This document shows, in pieces, positions 20,984 to 31,157 of a DNA stretch of 64,000 nucleotides. Numbering within the stretch: position 1 is the stretch's first letter; every line of letters starts with the position of its first letter. This stretch comes from Macrophomina tecta. Its lineage: Eukaryota > Ascomycota > Dothideomycetes > Botryosphaeriales > Botryosphaeriaceae. The translations under genes were made by a program, and so were the position numbers. The DNA lies in contig JAKSGN010000033.1 of assembly GCA_024180945.1 (NCBI GenBank), positions 1,364,001 through 1,428,000 of the forward strand, in the 5' to 3' direction. Under the pieces are notes generated by a model. That model had not been told where the DNA came from and did not search any database. It saw nothing but the letters and a program-made list of their open reading frames with translations.

Positions 20984-22725
20984 ATGGACGTTCCCCCAAG
21001 TTACACACAATGTCACACGCACCCGAGCATCGAAGATTGTCTCGAGCATGCGCTCAATACGGAGCCTCGTGTCGTACTTCAGTCAGACGTAAGAAATTCG
21101 TATAGTACTAGGTCAATTACTAATTATAATAGCGCATGAGAAGTTGCCTTCGGAAGTTTTTGTCCTGTTGTACGTGGGAGCAACAAGTAGAACTTCTCCG
21201 AGGGCCGCAACGAGAGTTACGACAGATCTTACCGCGGCCGGCCAATCCTGCCGCGTCTTCGACTTCTGTAGAAGCCGAGCAGAACGCCGGCGCCGGTCCT
21301 GTCCAACAACACCCAGAGATCGCAAAACCAGCACCACGACGCCCAGGACCCGCAAAACCAATTCCACAATGCCCAGAGCCCGTAAAGCCAGCACCACAAC
21401 GTTTGGGGCCCGCAAAACCAACGCCTCTACCTCAAACTGGAAAACGGAAGCGGGGAAGCAGTGCTTCCATTACAACAATCTCCAGCGGGTCTGATAGCGA
21501 ATCCAGCGAATCCAGCGAATCATCAGCGGATGCAAATAGTGAAAATGCCACTTCGAGACGGCGAACAATCTCTCCACGACCGCAACCAGGAATACGTACG
21601 GAAGGTGCGAGTTCCATCGACCCCGAGATAAGAAAATATTTTAAGGGCGTCGATATACAAAAGATCATGGGTGCGCTAGACTCATTCACCCCATTGAAAT
21701 TGTGCGAAACTTTACAGCTACCATCTCTGCAAAACGTGGGAATTGGTCGAGCGTCAGACCGCTCACCATCGCCAGTATCAGTCGACCCTGAATCTCGTAT
21801 GAGAAGGCACATTGCAATCATCAAGAGCTTGATGTCTGAATCAGATAACGTGAAGAAGACGATGGCAATTTACGATCGAATCAATGTCTTACTGATACAA
21901 TTCGAAGTCGATATCCTGAGACCTGGCCAGGATATCCTGGGAAAAAAGGGGACTACGCGGCAGGCGTCTGCAATAACAGAAGTAGCTGAACTGTGTCGTG
22001 AAACGCGATCATGGGTTAAGGTGAACCTTAAGAAGGCGAAAAGATATATGCTGCTCAGCGAGGAACATCCCAGTTACCTGACAGAATTGAGGAACAATAA
22101 GGCGAGCAAGTAGGTACTTATCTACTATCTCCTGAAGTAGCTAATTTTCTATAGATGGTGGAAGTTACCCGAGGCAGAAGCCCAGGCAATCCTTAAATAC
22201 TTTAAAGGAACGAGGGCTCAACAAAGTTTTAATCGGCAGCAGCGAGACTTCTTAGTTTGCAAGCGGATTATTGAAAGCCTTCGTAGACTGGACTGGACGT
22301 ACTCGGAGATTGCTGAGAGTAAAAGTAAATTGCTTGGTATTATAAGCAAGCACGTCGATCTTGAGACACTGTCTAAAGGGCAAATCAATCCGCTGAATTC
22401 GTTACAAAGAGGCCGGAATCACGCCGAAGACGAGCACTTGACACAGCTACCAGGGGAGAGGCGCTTGTCATCGCCCGCTGCTGAGCAGTCAGGAGTTGAA
22501 AATGGGCCATCTTTTCCTGAATTCGAAGTCAATTCAGCAATCCATTCTCACGAGCTCCAGCACTATGGCTGGGAGGGCACGCCTAATCTTGATCTCTTTT
22601 CATTAGGAGTTCGAGACGATATCTTTCGGCTCGACATGGGAGATCCATTATTTCTTCCGGGACAGGATCAGGACGTGCACTTTATGGGGGAAGGAATTGA
22701 CCTTGGCTTCAATTCACCAGAATAA
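20984..22725 (+). CDS. Unknown 550-aa protein with Pro-rich minisatellite linker
   Basis: Three exons fit: 20984-21088, 21133-22109 and 22155-22725, with introns of 44 and 45 bp (GTAAGA/ATAATAG and GTAGGT/CTATAG). The frame is kept throughout. The protein starts MDVPPSYTQCHTHPSIEDCL. A segment of about four 10-residue repeats (APRRPGPAKP type) is coded by a 30-bp DNA repeat at 21309-21430. It is followed by a KRKRGSS basic site and a Ser-rich acidic stretch. Helical blocks come next (DPEIRKYFKGVDIQKIMGAL; RMRRHIAIIKSLMSES; WWKLPEAEAQAILKYFKGTR). No named domain is recognised. Basic and helical character suggests a nuclear protein. An alternative frame (21144-21494) over the repeat is a shadow. 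Confidence 0.75.
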
Positions 22726-23023
22726 ACACCATTTACTTGTACTAGTATCTCGCTATTCTTTAGGACTTCCCACCCATAATAAGATTACGTCCGGCTGCAC
22801 CACAGTCACCGTATTGAACCAATACACATTTCCGACGATGAGTTCAACTATAGTATCTTCGGTCCGAAGCGTAGGCTTGGTATCTCCTAGAATATGGAGC
22901 GGGATTATGATGTCAAGGCCAATTGGGGCGATGTTCTTTGGCTGCTTGAATCGATAGATGAGGGTTCGCGGGCGATGTTGGGGCTTCCCAAGATAAGTTA
23001 GCTAAACTAGACCTAGAAATTCG
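22726..23023. other. Short spacer, nothing recognised
   Basis: A 35-codon frame at 22891-22998 begins MERDYDVKANWGDVLWLLE and could be a gene fragment. It has no support beyond its appearance. No repeat or RNA was seen. Confidence 0.3.
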
Positions 23024-23236
23024 CTAGGGTGCCAAAACCTTGTATGGTGTAACTAGAGAGTTTATTACTGGCACGAGCTTCTTCATTTCTTCTATGTTGA
23101 GCTTGTCCATCTTCGCATCCTCGATCGACCACCTATTCTCGTCGATCGACGCCGTTGCATCACAGAGGTATCGGAGATTGGGTTGAGACATCAGTGGGAT
23201 CACCTCATGTTCTAGGTGCTGCCTCTGTTCGTCCAT
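23024..23236 (-). CDS. Possible small ORF, 70 aa, unknown
   Basis: From ATG 23236 the frame reads MDEQRQHLEHEVIPLMSQ and ends with a helical MDKLNIEEMKKLVPVINS segment. It has reasonable amino-acid balance for a small acidic helical protein. There is no domain, no visible intron and no neighbour support. It could be a fragment of a decayed gene; the frame stays open upstream to 23302 without an ATG. Confidence 0.25.
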   Translation of the reverse strand: MDEQRQHLEHEVIPLMSQPNLRYLCDATASIDENRWSIEDAKMDKLNIEEMKKLVPVINSLVTPYKVLAP

Positions 23237-23569
23237 AGTGCCGTAGTGCTGGTGAATCGGTGGTGTAGATTTGGGCGCTTCCGCTAATGTCTTTGGGAAC
23301 ACGATGCGGCGGAATATTTATTATCCATTGCGGCCCGAGCGCTTTAGCCTCGCCCAGACTTAGCCTGCCGTCCGCCGCTTCTTTAGCGCCACCGCTCCTT
23401 GCCGCGTGCCTTTTACAGCTAAGGCAACCTATTAGCCTGAGATTATGTATACTTCTAGAGTACGCTGCCAATAACTAAGATGCTACTCTGTATCATTTTC
23501 ATATTTAAACACTATGGACAACCCTTCCAATATCTATCTGCTTAGTGCAAGTCAGTACGACTGCACAAA

Positions 23570-24391
23570 ATGGCAATTCGGAAGACCTGGCACCTTGGAT
23601 TCAACAGAGCGAAATCGCACCTTCGCCGGGAAATCTCTCCACATAATTCTGAGGAAGGAGCCACCGGTGACATCACCGCAGCAGAGCGCTCTTCGAGCTC
23701 AGGACACGAAGAGACCCCGCCAGAGGTCGACAACTTCTTAGGCGATTTTGAAGAGATCCATCCCGGAAAGATCATCTCAAATCCAAAAACCCGTCCATTT
23801 GAGCAATGGGCGGTGAAAATCAACAGTCAGTCTGATGAGTGGAGGCATTGGGATCTTGTAAGCCACCCCAATCTTGCGTTCGACGATACTGACGGTCTTG
23901 CTCAGGATAAGCTCCTATTGAACCTTGGTCTTCCTAAACGCGAGCTCATTCGAAAAGTGCTGGATTTCGATACAGCTCTTTCTGGCATGAGCGACATGGA
24001 TAGGCTATGGATTGATACTTGGCGGCGGATGGTATACGATGGGCTCACACGCTGGAATCATCTCAAGGTATTCCTATGCGCCGTTCTTGTGCAAATGCAC
24101 ATTAGATAACGTTTCCAGGAGGATGCCGAAAAAGCTTTATCGGATCATCTTGGAGTGCATGGGCCTGAAGATTTTGCTGCGCTTCCGGAGAAGCGCCTGC
24201 AGAAGCACGAACGCGACGAACTCTGGGACTTGTGTAGCGCTTCATCAAAAGAAGTTCTGAGAGAGACATGGGGTCGTCTCCCCAATGGGAGATTCCAGAA
24301 CTATGGTTGGAGGGGTGTGCTTCGCTCTGTTGCAACGTTGGACGCTAAAGTTTTAGACCTGGGAAAGGCAGGGGATGTTCGATGGAAATGA
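23570..24391 (+). CDS. Unknown 256-aa protein
   Basis: Exon 1 is 23570-24067 and exon 2 is 24119-24391. The 51-bp intron begins GTATTC, contains GATAAC near its end and closes TTCCAG. ATG 23570 has an excellent context (ACAAAATGG). The protein opens with a basic segment (MAIRKTWHLGFNRAKSHLRR), then a disordered acidic stretch. The rest is mostly helical: RELIRKVLDFDTALSGMSDMD, DTWRRMVYDGLTRWNH and, after the splice, EDAEKALSDHLGVHGPEDF and KEVLRETWGRLPNG. No domain is recognised. Its start is 335 bp from the edge of the possible small ORF and its stop 112 bp from the next gene on the same strand. Confidence 0.65.
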
Positions 24392-24502
24392 CAGGTACTT
24401 CGTATGGGGGTATAGGGCATTGGATTGGTTGCACACCAAATGGTAGGGTCGGTCATATATAGCTAAATACAAGCTAAAGGTAGGCACACCACTGAGTTTA
24501 CC

Positions 24503-25678
24503 ATGATCACCACTTCGTCACCATCAGAAAATCCGGAGGTTATTCGTGCAGCTTCTATTCTTCTCACCCTCAGGGCAGACAATCGATCACCTATTCGAGT
24601 CCCTTTACTGTCTTCAATTGACAAAGAGACCTCAGAAAGCATGCGAAAGAAAAGCCCTTGTGGGAAATGCAAGCAGAGAAAGCGACGATGCACACACAAG
24701 TCGGACTTCCCCAAGGGAGAAGCAAAATCAGGGGAAACGGCAGTCATCCAGGACATCCACCCCCACCCCAACACCGAGACAGAACGCGGCAGCAGCTCGG
24801 GGATAAGACACGAAAAGAAACCCTTGGATCCGGAAATTTTTGGGAAAATCTTGCAAACTTCCTTCGTCGATACTATTCCCAACTTTCAGTATGGTCAGCA
24901 TGGACAGCAGTCTGATACAGAAAGCTTCCCCAAGGACGAACTTTGTCCAAAATGCGAGTCCGGAACTAGTTGCTTGCGCACCGATTGTGCTTTTGTCTAC
25001 GCCTCCGCTAGCAAGCTCTTCCAAAGGTATGTACAAGATAATTGTGAAGAAAGAACGACACTAATAGTTCGAGCCCCAAAAACTTCAATCCGCATAATGC
25101 TGTTCATGTTGAGATCATGCGGATCTATACACGTCTTTCCCAGGAATACATGCTTCGGGTGAAGGTTCCAGGAGACACCAGCGCATGGTGGAGCCTTAAC
25201 ACCGTAAGTTAGTCTAGTCAGATGGGCTTCCGGACACTGATTTGATCAGCATGCATTTTTCAATGCCATTGGGATTTATGAGCCTGGCGACAGCGAGTAT
25301 GAGGCACTATCAAAGGCAGCGAAAGATCCTAGCATCAAGGGCCTCAGGTTAGTCAAAGACCAACTGGATATAGAAGTCCTTAGAAAATACTGGCTCGAGG
25401 TACGCGTTGCTAAGGATAACCATTGCATTTAGAATCTAACCATTATTCAGGTTGATGTCCTCAACGCTTATCGCCAAGTGCAAACCGCTACAGGATCTGG
25501 GCCTCTCCGAGAAGCCTGTCCGATGCTTGAATACTTCTTTTTCCAGTGCTGCCACGAGACATCGTCTGAATTGTGTTACCCCGAGAACTTTTGGCGTCCC
25601 TATAATGGTTGGAGCTTTAACTTGATCATCAGAAAAACGCTAATGTGTATCATCGAGTCAATGTCGAGCGACGCATAG
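24503..25678 (+). CDS. Unknown Cys-rich protein with half of a zinc-cluster motif
   Basis: Four exons join in frame: 24503-25026, 25068-25203, 25250-25399 and 25451-25678, giving 345 aa. Donors are GTATGT, GTAAGT and GTACGC; acceptors are AATAG, ATCAG and TTCAG. Near residue 53 is SPCGKCKQRKRRCTHKSDFP, which matches the first three cysteines and basic loop of a Zn2Cys6 cluster. The second trio does not follow. A separate C-x2-C-x5-C-x4-C cluster (LCPKCESGTSCLRTDC) sits near residue 153. The C-terminal part is aromatic and helical (EYFFFQCCHETSSELCY). It may be a degenerate zinc-cluster regulator or an unrelated metal-binding protein; I do not assign a function. Confidence 0.65.
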
Positions 25679-26008
25679 GCCGGGGCAACTCAAGGATACT
25701 GACTGTTAGAGTTACTGGACAGGACACTCTAGCTATAGCAGTTTAATGAGATGATTCGTTGGGTTTTGCATTGTTGCAAATGAGAATAATAATAGTAATA
25801 GTAGATCCGGAGTCAACTAGACTTGCACGGCCTATCACAGCTCCACTATGGGAGTGTTAAGCGCTGGTTGGACTAGAATTGTGTCCCGGAGCGTTTGTGC
25901 TTTGTGCTTGGACATAGCCAGTGTGGAACAGGGTATATATGCCAGCGTTCGCCGTACCTTTCCTCTGCGATTACGTTTTCTCCGTACGACACAGTCTGCT
26001 CAATCAAA

Positions 26009-27655
26009 ATGGAGGACGATTTACGCATGGCATCATGGACGGCAAAATCAACAGACAGCAGCTATACTTCTCCTTTATTTCTCACTGTGGGCGTTCCCTC
26101 TCCCGATCGAACTACCGGGCGGATGAAGTTGCCATTCAGGCTCGGCAGCTGGCAATTCGAACTCCACGTGGATAAATCCCACTTCCCAGAACTTCTTGAC
26201 CAAGTAGAAAACGGACCCCTTGGAAATATTCGCGCTCACAGCAGGTCTCTTATTAAGCGGAAAGTCCAAGACAGGCTTCTGGCAATGATAGAGACCTTGG
26301 ATAAGAGCTTAGAGACGTACCGTCTGGTTTCGCACATATTCTTCAATAGGATCACGGGAAAACTCTCTGAAATAGGACCGAGGCACACCATTGGCGGTGA
26401 TCTGGGGATTTCCGTCGACTTACCGGACCTTACCCGATTCTCATGGCGCGAAATACAAGTTCTCACCCCGGTCGGGCAGGATAGATACAAAGTCACAGTT
26501 CAAGGAGACGTATTCGGATGCTATACTCCGCGGCATGTCGGTATATTCTCCGAGGAAATCCGTCTTTGGCCAAAACTATCTGGCTCTTTAAAATCTCATC
26601 GAATTCGCTGTCCGAAATTAAGAGGGCTGGTGGTAGCTACGCACAATAAAACGGCAGTCCGCGGAATTCTTTACGATTGGATCGAGCCATGGTGCGAAGC
26701 AAACACTCTTGACGACGTCGATACCTTCAGTATAAGCCGACATCGGAGAGAGATATGGTACAGGCAAATCTCTGACTCCATTCATGGCGTGCATAGACTG
26801 GGCTTACGATGTGTCGAAAAGCGACTTGGCTGGTCTTCCGAAGTGGCACGGAGAGTTGTGATCGATCAAAAACTCAACGCGAACCTCGCAATCATCGCTT
26901 TCGGAAGCTGGAGCCGACCAAAAGCCCGGGATATCAGCATGCTACTAGACAACGAAAGATGGGAGCTCGATGTGAGCCCGGAGCCTGACTTCACCTTCTT
27001 AAGGAAATTACGAGAGCTCCTCCGGCTCGGTTCTGTGGTCATCTCTCCATTTGACGCCTGTGCGGCTCAACAGGGCCATCTTCCGCTCTTTACGACTTTG
27101 CCTGCCGATTTACGAAACATGGTCTATGAGTACACCCTAGTAGAGCCTGGCCCTCTCTTGTGCAGGTATGGAGGATTCTACCGTCGAAATCCATTGATTT
27201 CGAAGCGTTCAACTAGCTCTACACCCACCGAGGAACTCATGGAATCGTCCGGACTTTTCGGTACATCAAAAATGGTACGCCAGGAGTCAATGTCTTTTTT
27301 TGCCCAAAGAAACCACTTCCATGTAGAGGCGATTGAGATATGCTCATTTCTACGTTATCTTGGGCGGTTTACGAAATACCTAAAGAAGATCACCATTGTA
27401 GTAGTTCTTTCGGAGGATTATGATTTCTCTCAAGCCCAAGAGACTAGCATTATGGAGTTGCAGAAGAGGGCTACAACTTTGCGGTCCGTTGAAGTGCTAA
27501 TTCGCAACGCAATCACATACCCGTGGCATAAAGAACGACTTATTTATGCACTTCAAGGCTTTCGAGATCTCCAGACGTTTGAGATTAGTCCTAAAAGTTG
27601 GGGTCTATCAGCAAAAGATCGAAAGGAGATGGAAGAACATATTCAACGGAAGTAG
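26009..27655 (+). CDS. Degenerate protein-kinase-like protein with C-terminal F-box-like motif
   Basis: The protein is 548 aa from ATG 26009 (TCAAAATGGA). Residues about 180-320 have the layout of fungal small-kinase-like folds: EEIRLWPKLSGS, KLRGLVVATHN, RGILYDWIEP, then REIWYRQISDSIHGVHRLGL. The usual catalytic HGD/WGD and DFG-type motifs are replaced by EKRLGWSS and IIAFGSWS, so it should be a pseudokinase. At about residue 370, LPLFTTLPADLRNMVYEYTL is the F-box-like LPxxLRxxIYxY motif common in fungal accessory proteins. It is intronless and flanked by AT-rich DNA. A gene of the same architecture lies at 32133-33821. Substrate recognition for ubiquitin ligation is a possibility, not shown. 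Confidence 0.72.
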   Translation: MEDDLRMASWTAKSTDSSYTSPLFLTVGVPSPDRTTGRMKLPFRLGSWQFELHVDKSHFPELLDQVENGPLGNIRAHSRSLIKRKVQDRLLAMIETLDKSLETYRLVSHIFFNRITGKLSEIGPRHTIGGDLGISVDLPDLTRFSWREIQVLTPVGQDRYKVTVQGDVFGCYTPRHVGIFSEEIRLWPKLSGSLKSHRIRCPKLRGLVVATHNKTAVRGILYDWIEPWCEANTLDDVDTFSISRHRREIWYRQISDSIHGVHRLGLRCVEKRLGWSSEVARRVVIDQKLNANLAIIAFGSWSRPKARDISMLLDNERWELDVSPEPDFTFLRKLRELLRLGSVVISPFDACAAQQGHLPLFTTLPADLRNMVYEYTLVEPGPLLCRYGGFYRRNPLISKRSTSSTPTEELMESSGLFGTSKMVRQESMSFFAQRNHFHVEAIEICSFLRYLGRFTKYLKKITIVVVLSEDYDFSQAQETSIMELQKRATTLRSVEVLIRNAITYPWHKERLIYALQGFRDLQTFEISPKSWGLSAKDRKEMEEHIQRK

Positions 27656-27774
27656 TGCATAGCACGAATACTGCATAAGTAATTATTAATAGAAGGTCTA
27701 TAGTTAGCGTCCTTTTTACTCCCATTGGATGTGTACATCATAAAATTAGGTAGTTGTACGACTTGCAACGCAGT

Positions 27775-27852
27775 AATAATAATGGAAAGAATAGTAGTAA
27801 TAATAATAGAAAGTATAATAGAAAGAATGATAATGGTGGTAATAATAACTAG
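27775..27852. repeat. Imperfect AAT/TAA microsatellite
   Basis: The stretch is a run of TAATAATAATGG, TAGTAATAATAATAG and GGTAATAATAA units interrupted by GAAAGAA. It lies between the pseudokinase gene and the next orphan gene. Confidence 0.9.
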
Positions 27853-27867
27853 GCCAGAGAAGACCGC

Positions 27868-28917
27868 ATGCGCGCGCTAATTAGAGGCGGGTTTACTCCG
27901 GTCGATGGAGCAAATTATCGCGCAGAACCCGAAGCATCCGTGTGCTGGGCAATCAACTTCGTATCTTATGATACAGCAGTCCACGCAAGAGGCTGGATAG
28001 ACCAGCAGGAATACGAGAGTAAAGGGTACTTAACCCTGGTTAGTCTTTCCTCCACTTACCACAGTACCTCAGCTCCTCAGAAAGCCGCTATTAATACTGC
28101 TCTAATACCCATCAAAGCTACGCCACCATCAAGCACCGACAAAGGAAAGCATATTGCCATACCGTCAGCTCCGGCGTCCACTCTCTGAAAGTAAGATCCC
28201 ACCTACTCTTCGACACGGTCCCTTTTAAAACTCATTGAGCAACATCTTCTAATAAGCAATACTAGTGGAATACACTGAGAGAAAAGCCTTGGCGATAGAA
28301 GCAAGCAAAAGGCTCAATTGGGTGCTCGAGAATAAATCACAAGAACGTACTGTTAATCCAAGCAAGAAGCCGCACATAAGCCGCACTCGCTACACCGATC
28401 CTCATCGAGAGAGATCACATCGCCAGTATTCATCAGGACTACACGATCTCTACGAAAAGAGGGATGGAAGAAAAATGGATATGAGTGCGTTACTTACTTT
28501 TAATACAAGCGAAATATGCGCTAATTATGAATAGACTGGCCATCGACTGGAAATTCTCGAGAAACGACTCTAAGACCCAACCAGACAAACACCGGCATTC
28601 ACATGTACAATCCATACCTTGGAGGTCATAAGCTCCCCATTATTATGGCTGCCAGACGGTACAATCTGCAGCGTAGTATCGTTGTCCCAGGAGAGTATTT
28701 GCATTCCTTTAGAAGAAATAGCTCCTGGACAGCTAGCCCATTAGATGGCGAGACGATTCCTCAATATCCTCAAGAGGAGCTAAACATGAACATTGGATGT
28801 CAATTGGCACAGTCTGCCGGCTTGCACTTGCAAACAACGGAATTATCTGAAAAGAAGGGAACTAAAAGAGTTAGTTTTGAACTTCCGTGCGGTATAAGCA
28901 AGAGGAATAAATATTAA
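27868..28917 (+). CDS. Unknown multi-exon orphan gene (5' joins uncertain)
   Basis: The 3' part is well supported. The exon at 28266-28496 (after an ATACTAG acceptor) joins through an intron starting GTGCGT, with CTAAT branch and GAATAG end, to an exon beginning about 28547. This preserves frame into MYNPYLGGHKLPIIMAARRY and stops at 28917. Upstream, the ATG frame at 27868 (MRALIRGGFTPVDGANYRAE) must connect through at least one more intron. A donor at 28191 (GTAAGA) is good but is in another frame from the 27868 ORF, so an extra intron (for example 28039-28168) or a frameshift is needed. The product is basic and of low complexity, with no recognised domain. It may be partly decayed. Confidence 0.4.
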
Positions 28918-28986
28918 AATTGTATGTATTCATCTATTAAGGTGCTGATTCTACTATGGTCGCGTGATTACAACTATCGGATTGTC

Positions 28987-29463
28987 TTAGGCAGATGCTG
29001 GCCTTCGACTCTCTCGCTGGATGTCGACCCACTCCTTGAGAACTTCGTTTTCTTGCTTCAGACTCTCAATATGCACCCGAAGCTGATCAATCTCTTGTGA
29101 TTTCTGCTCAAGCTCTGTTGATGCCTCCAACCAGGCTTTGTGCCATGCGCTAACAATAATTGTCTGATGGACATAGTGTCGTTCCAGGGCGAAGGACCTC
29201 GTATACTGCTCTCGAAGCGCCTCTTGCGTCTGCGCATGCGCTTCTACTTCCATATTGAGCATTTGGATAGCTGACTGTCCATAGTCTGGCGGAAGGAATG
29301 AGGCCTGCTCTTGTTGCTCAGGACTGATTGAAGTATCTGTTGAGCTAGAGTTGAAGCTGTAGTGTCCTGGGGCGACAAATGACCCGAAGCTGTCTTCCAA
29401 AGAATACACAAATTCTGGGGGCTCAGCATCGCTGCGAGTGCTCGGTTGAATCTGGTGGGACAT
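28987..29463 (-). CDS. Small coiled-coil protein, 158 aa
   Basis: The ORF starts MSHQIQPSTRSDAEPPEFVY (ATG 29463). It has a disordered Ser/Thr/Gln-rich first half, then continuous heptads (MLNMEVEAHAQTQEALREQ; LEASTELEQKSQEIDQLRV; HIESLKQENEVLKEWVDIQR). No catalytic motif is visible. It resembles in layout two other minus-strand small coiled-coil genes at 49901-50470 and 61281-61969: disordered N-terminus, about 100 residues of coil, short basic tail. Function is unknown; a dimerising adaptor or regulator would fit. Confidence 0.65.
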   Translation of the reverse strand: MSHQIQPSTRSDAEPPEFVYSLEDSFGSFVAPGHYSFNSSSTDTSISPEQQEQASFLPPDYGQSAIQMLNMEVEAHAQTQEALREQYTRSFALERHYVHQTIIVSAWHKAWLEASTELEQKSQEIDQLRVHIESLKQENEVLKEWVDIQRESRRPASA

Positions 29464-29740
29464 TTTTTCCGATGGTTTCGTGATAAATCTGCGGCTTCTT
29501 GAAGCGGCGGCTTTTATTTAAGGGCAATTGACATAAGTGGCCCTCAAATTTTGCAGAGTGAAGAGATAGACTAAACAGATTTCCGTGTTCACGAAAATAG
29601 GTGCTGTCCCAAGTCCGCTTCTAGTCACAGCGCTTATGACGAAAACCAGAAAACATTTCCGATATACGACTTAACGCAGTATAAAGTAGATCCAGGCCCG
29701 CACGAGGAGAACGCCTGTAGAACTCATATACTTCATCAGA
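29464..29740. other. Divergent promoter between coiled-coil gene and LPMO-like gene
   Basis: The sequence is AT-rich with no repeats. A GTATAAAG sequence about 60 bp upstream of the ATG at 29741 is a plausible TATA element for the secreted-protein gene. Confidence 0.4.
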
Positions 29741-30550
29741 ATGCTTACCACTGAGCTGTTACTTTTCTCGCTCTTCTCGGCTGTTTCGGGCCATTCTTGG
29801 GTGGAACAAGTCTCGAAGCTCAATGCGGCGGGTAATATCACCAGGATCAGAGGGTTTCCCCGAGGGAATGGTAAGTAGACGAAACCTGTAAGTAAATTCA
29901 GCTAAGTGTGCACAGTGCCTCGTCTTCTTAACGGGACTCCGAATATCGACTTCGAGGACAGCAAGATGACGTACATGTTACCACCGGATGGCCGTGCCGA
30001 AGCAACGATATATCCCGTGGACCATATATGTAAGTCAACCCAACAAGATGCTAACCAAACAGTAGGTAGCCCAATGCTTAAAGCGGCGAGCGGAAGTCGC
30101 ATTCTTTTGATGTACCAAGAAAACGGACACGTGACTTTACCTGAGGCTTCGCCAGGCAAGCTTACATCCGGGACCGTCTGGACATACGGGACTGCAACCC
30201 CTTTTCTAGGAGATACATTGCTAAGTATACACGGTATGTGGAATGAAACAGGTACAGCTGGCAATCAAAGAGGCAGGTTATTGGGCAAAGCTCCTTTTGA
30301 TGATGGGAGGTGTTACCAAATCAATCGGAGCGCGGAGTCGCAAAGACGTCAAAAGCTACCTCAACGCCAACATCTAGAGGAGGAGGGAGAGAATCTCTGG
30401 TGCAGTACTTCGATTGAGCTGCCAATGGACCTCATTCCTGGTACGATTTACACAATTTATTGGGTGTGGGACTGGCCCTCGGAGGAACCCGGCGGTAAGG
30501 TGATAAAACCCCAGATCTACACGACCTGCATCGATATACATATAGTTTAG
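29741..30550 (+). CDS. Secreted DUF7492-type protein with N-terminal histidine (LPMO-like)
   Basis: Exon 1 is 29741-29870 and exon 2 is 29916-30550, with a 45-bp intron (GTAAGT to GCACAG), giving 254 aa. The first 17 residues (MLTTELLLFSLFSAVSG) are a clean signal peptide. Cleavage after Gly leaves a mature chain starting HSWVEQVSKLN. A mature N-terminal His is the hallmark of copper histidine-brace enzymes (lytic polysaccharide monooxygenases). The body matches the fungal secreted family I know as DUF7492: MTYMLPPDGRAEA, ILLMYQENGHVTLPE with a second conserved His, DDGRCYQIN, and YTIYWVWDWPSE near the C-terminus. Four cysteines could form two disulfides. Oxidative polysaccharide cleavage is an inference. 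It is probably exported and may act on plant or fungal cell wall. Confidence 0.82.
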
Positions 30551-30746
30551 AACGAGTAGAAGAATTCTAGACCGCGGTTATGCTACTTAAAGAAGTAAAG
30601 CTAGAGAGGCTTTGGTCAATTATCTATTGCGCGTGTTTCTAAGTTTTGGCGCCTCCTGCTTCGTTAAATATCTCTGAGCCGCTGAGGATGACTACTTTAC
30701 CATAGCCATACACCTTTTAAATATTGCAGCACTCAAAAGCAAAAGA

Positions 30747-31157
30747 ATGGTATAAGTGGTGACGAAAATCTTTCTGCGCCATTGCTGACCACACTGTCAG
30801 GCCCCGTCTACTCATTCGTCAAAGCCTGACCCAACACTACAACGAACTGATAATCCTGGCGGCTATGTAACCCATTCATGCGAACCTGAAGGCAAAACTC
30901 CAAGCACTCCCGCGCAGCCCCTCGATAAGGTTGTTCGTGATTCGCTGGCGCAGCACAAGGCACTAGAGAAGGCAATTGAGCAGGCAGAGAACAACACCGC
31001 AGAACACTATTTCGAGGAGCTCCTGCAGATGAACAAGGACTCCTTCAAAATCTTGCAGAGCTACAGAGAGGTCCTTGACCAGATCGAAAGTTTCTGTGAA
31101 GAGGCGAAGGCGGATGGGACGTTCGCTTCGTCAACCCCTTATACCAGCAAAGAATGA
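30747..31157 (+). CDS. Small helical orphan protein with a one-codon first exon (model)
   Basis: A 119-codon open stretch at 30801-31157 has no ATG near its start but is preceded by a textbook acceptor (TGCTGACC branch, CTGTCAG). Upstream, ATG at 30747 is followed immediately by GTATAAGT, so a 51-bp intron (30750-30800) gives an exon consisting only of ATG. The product reads M-APSTHSSKPDPTLQRTDN and then a strongly helical C-terminal half (VVRDSLAQHKALEKAIEQAE; YFEELLQMNKDSFKILQSY). No known domain. An alternative is a longer unseen upstream exon. Confidence 0.5.

Noticed and set aside
21144..21494. 116-aa frame with Thr/Arg repeats over the 30-bp minisatellite
   Set aside because: It is the shifted reading of the Pro-rich repeat. 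The spliced frame of the 550-aa model is longer and continues through two introns.
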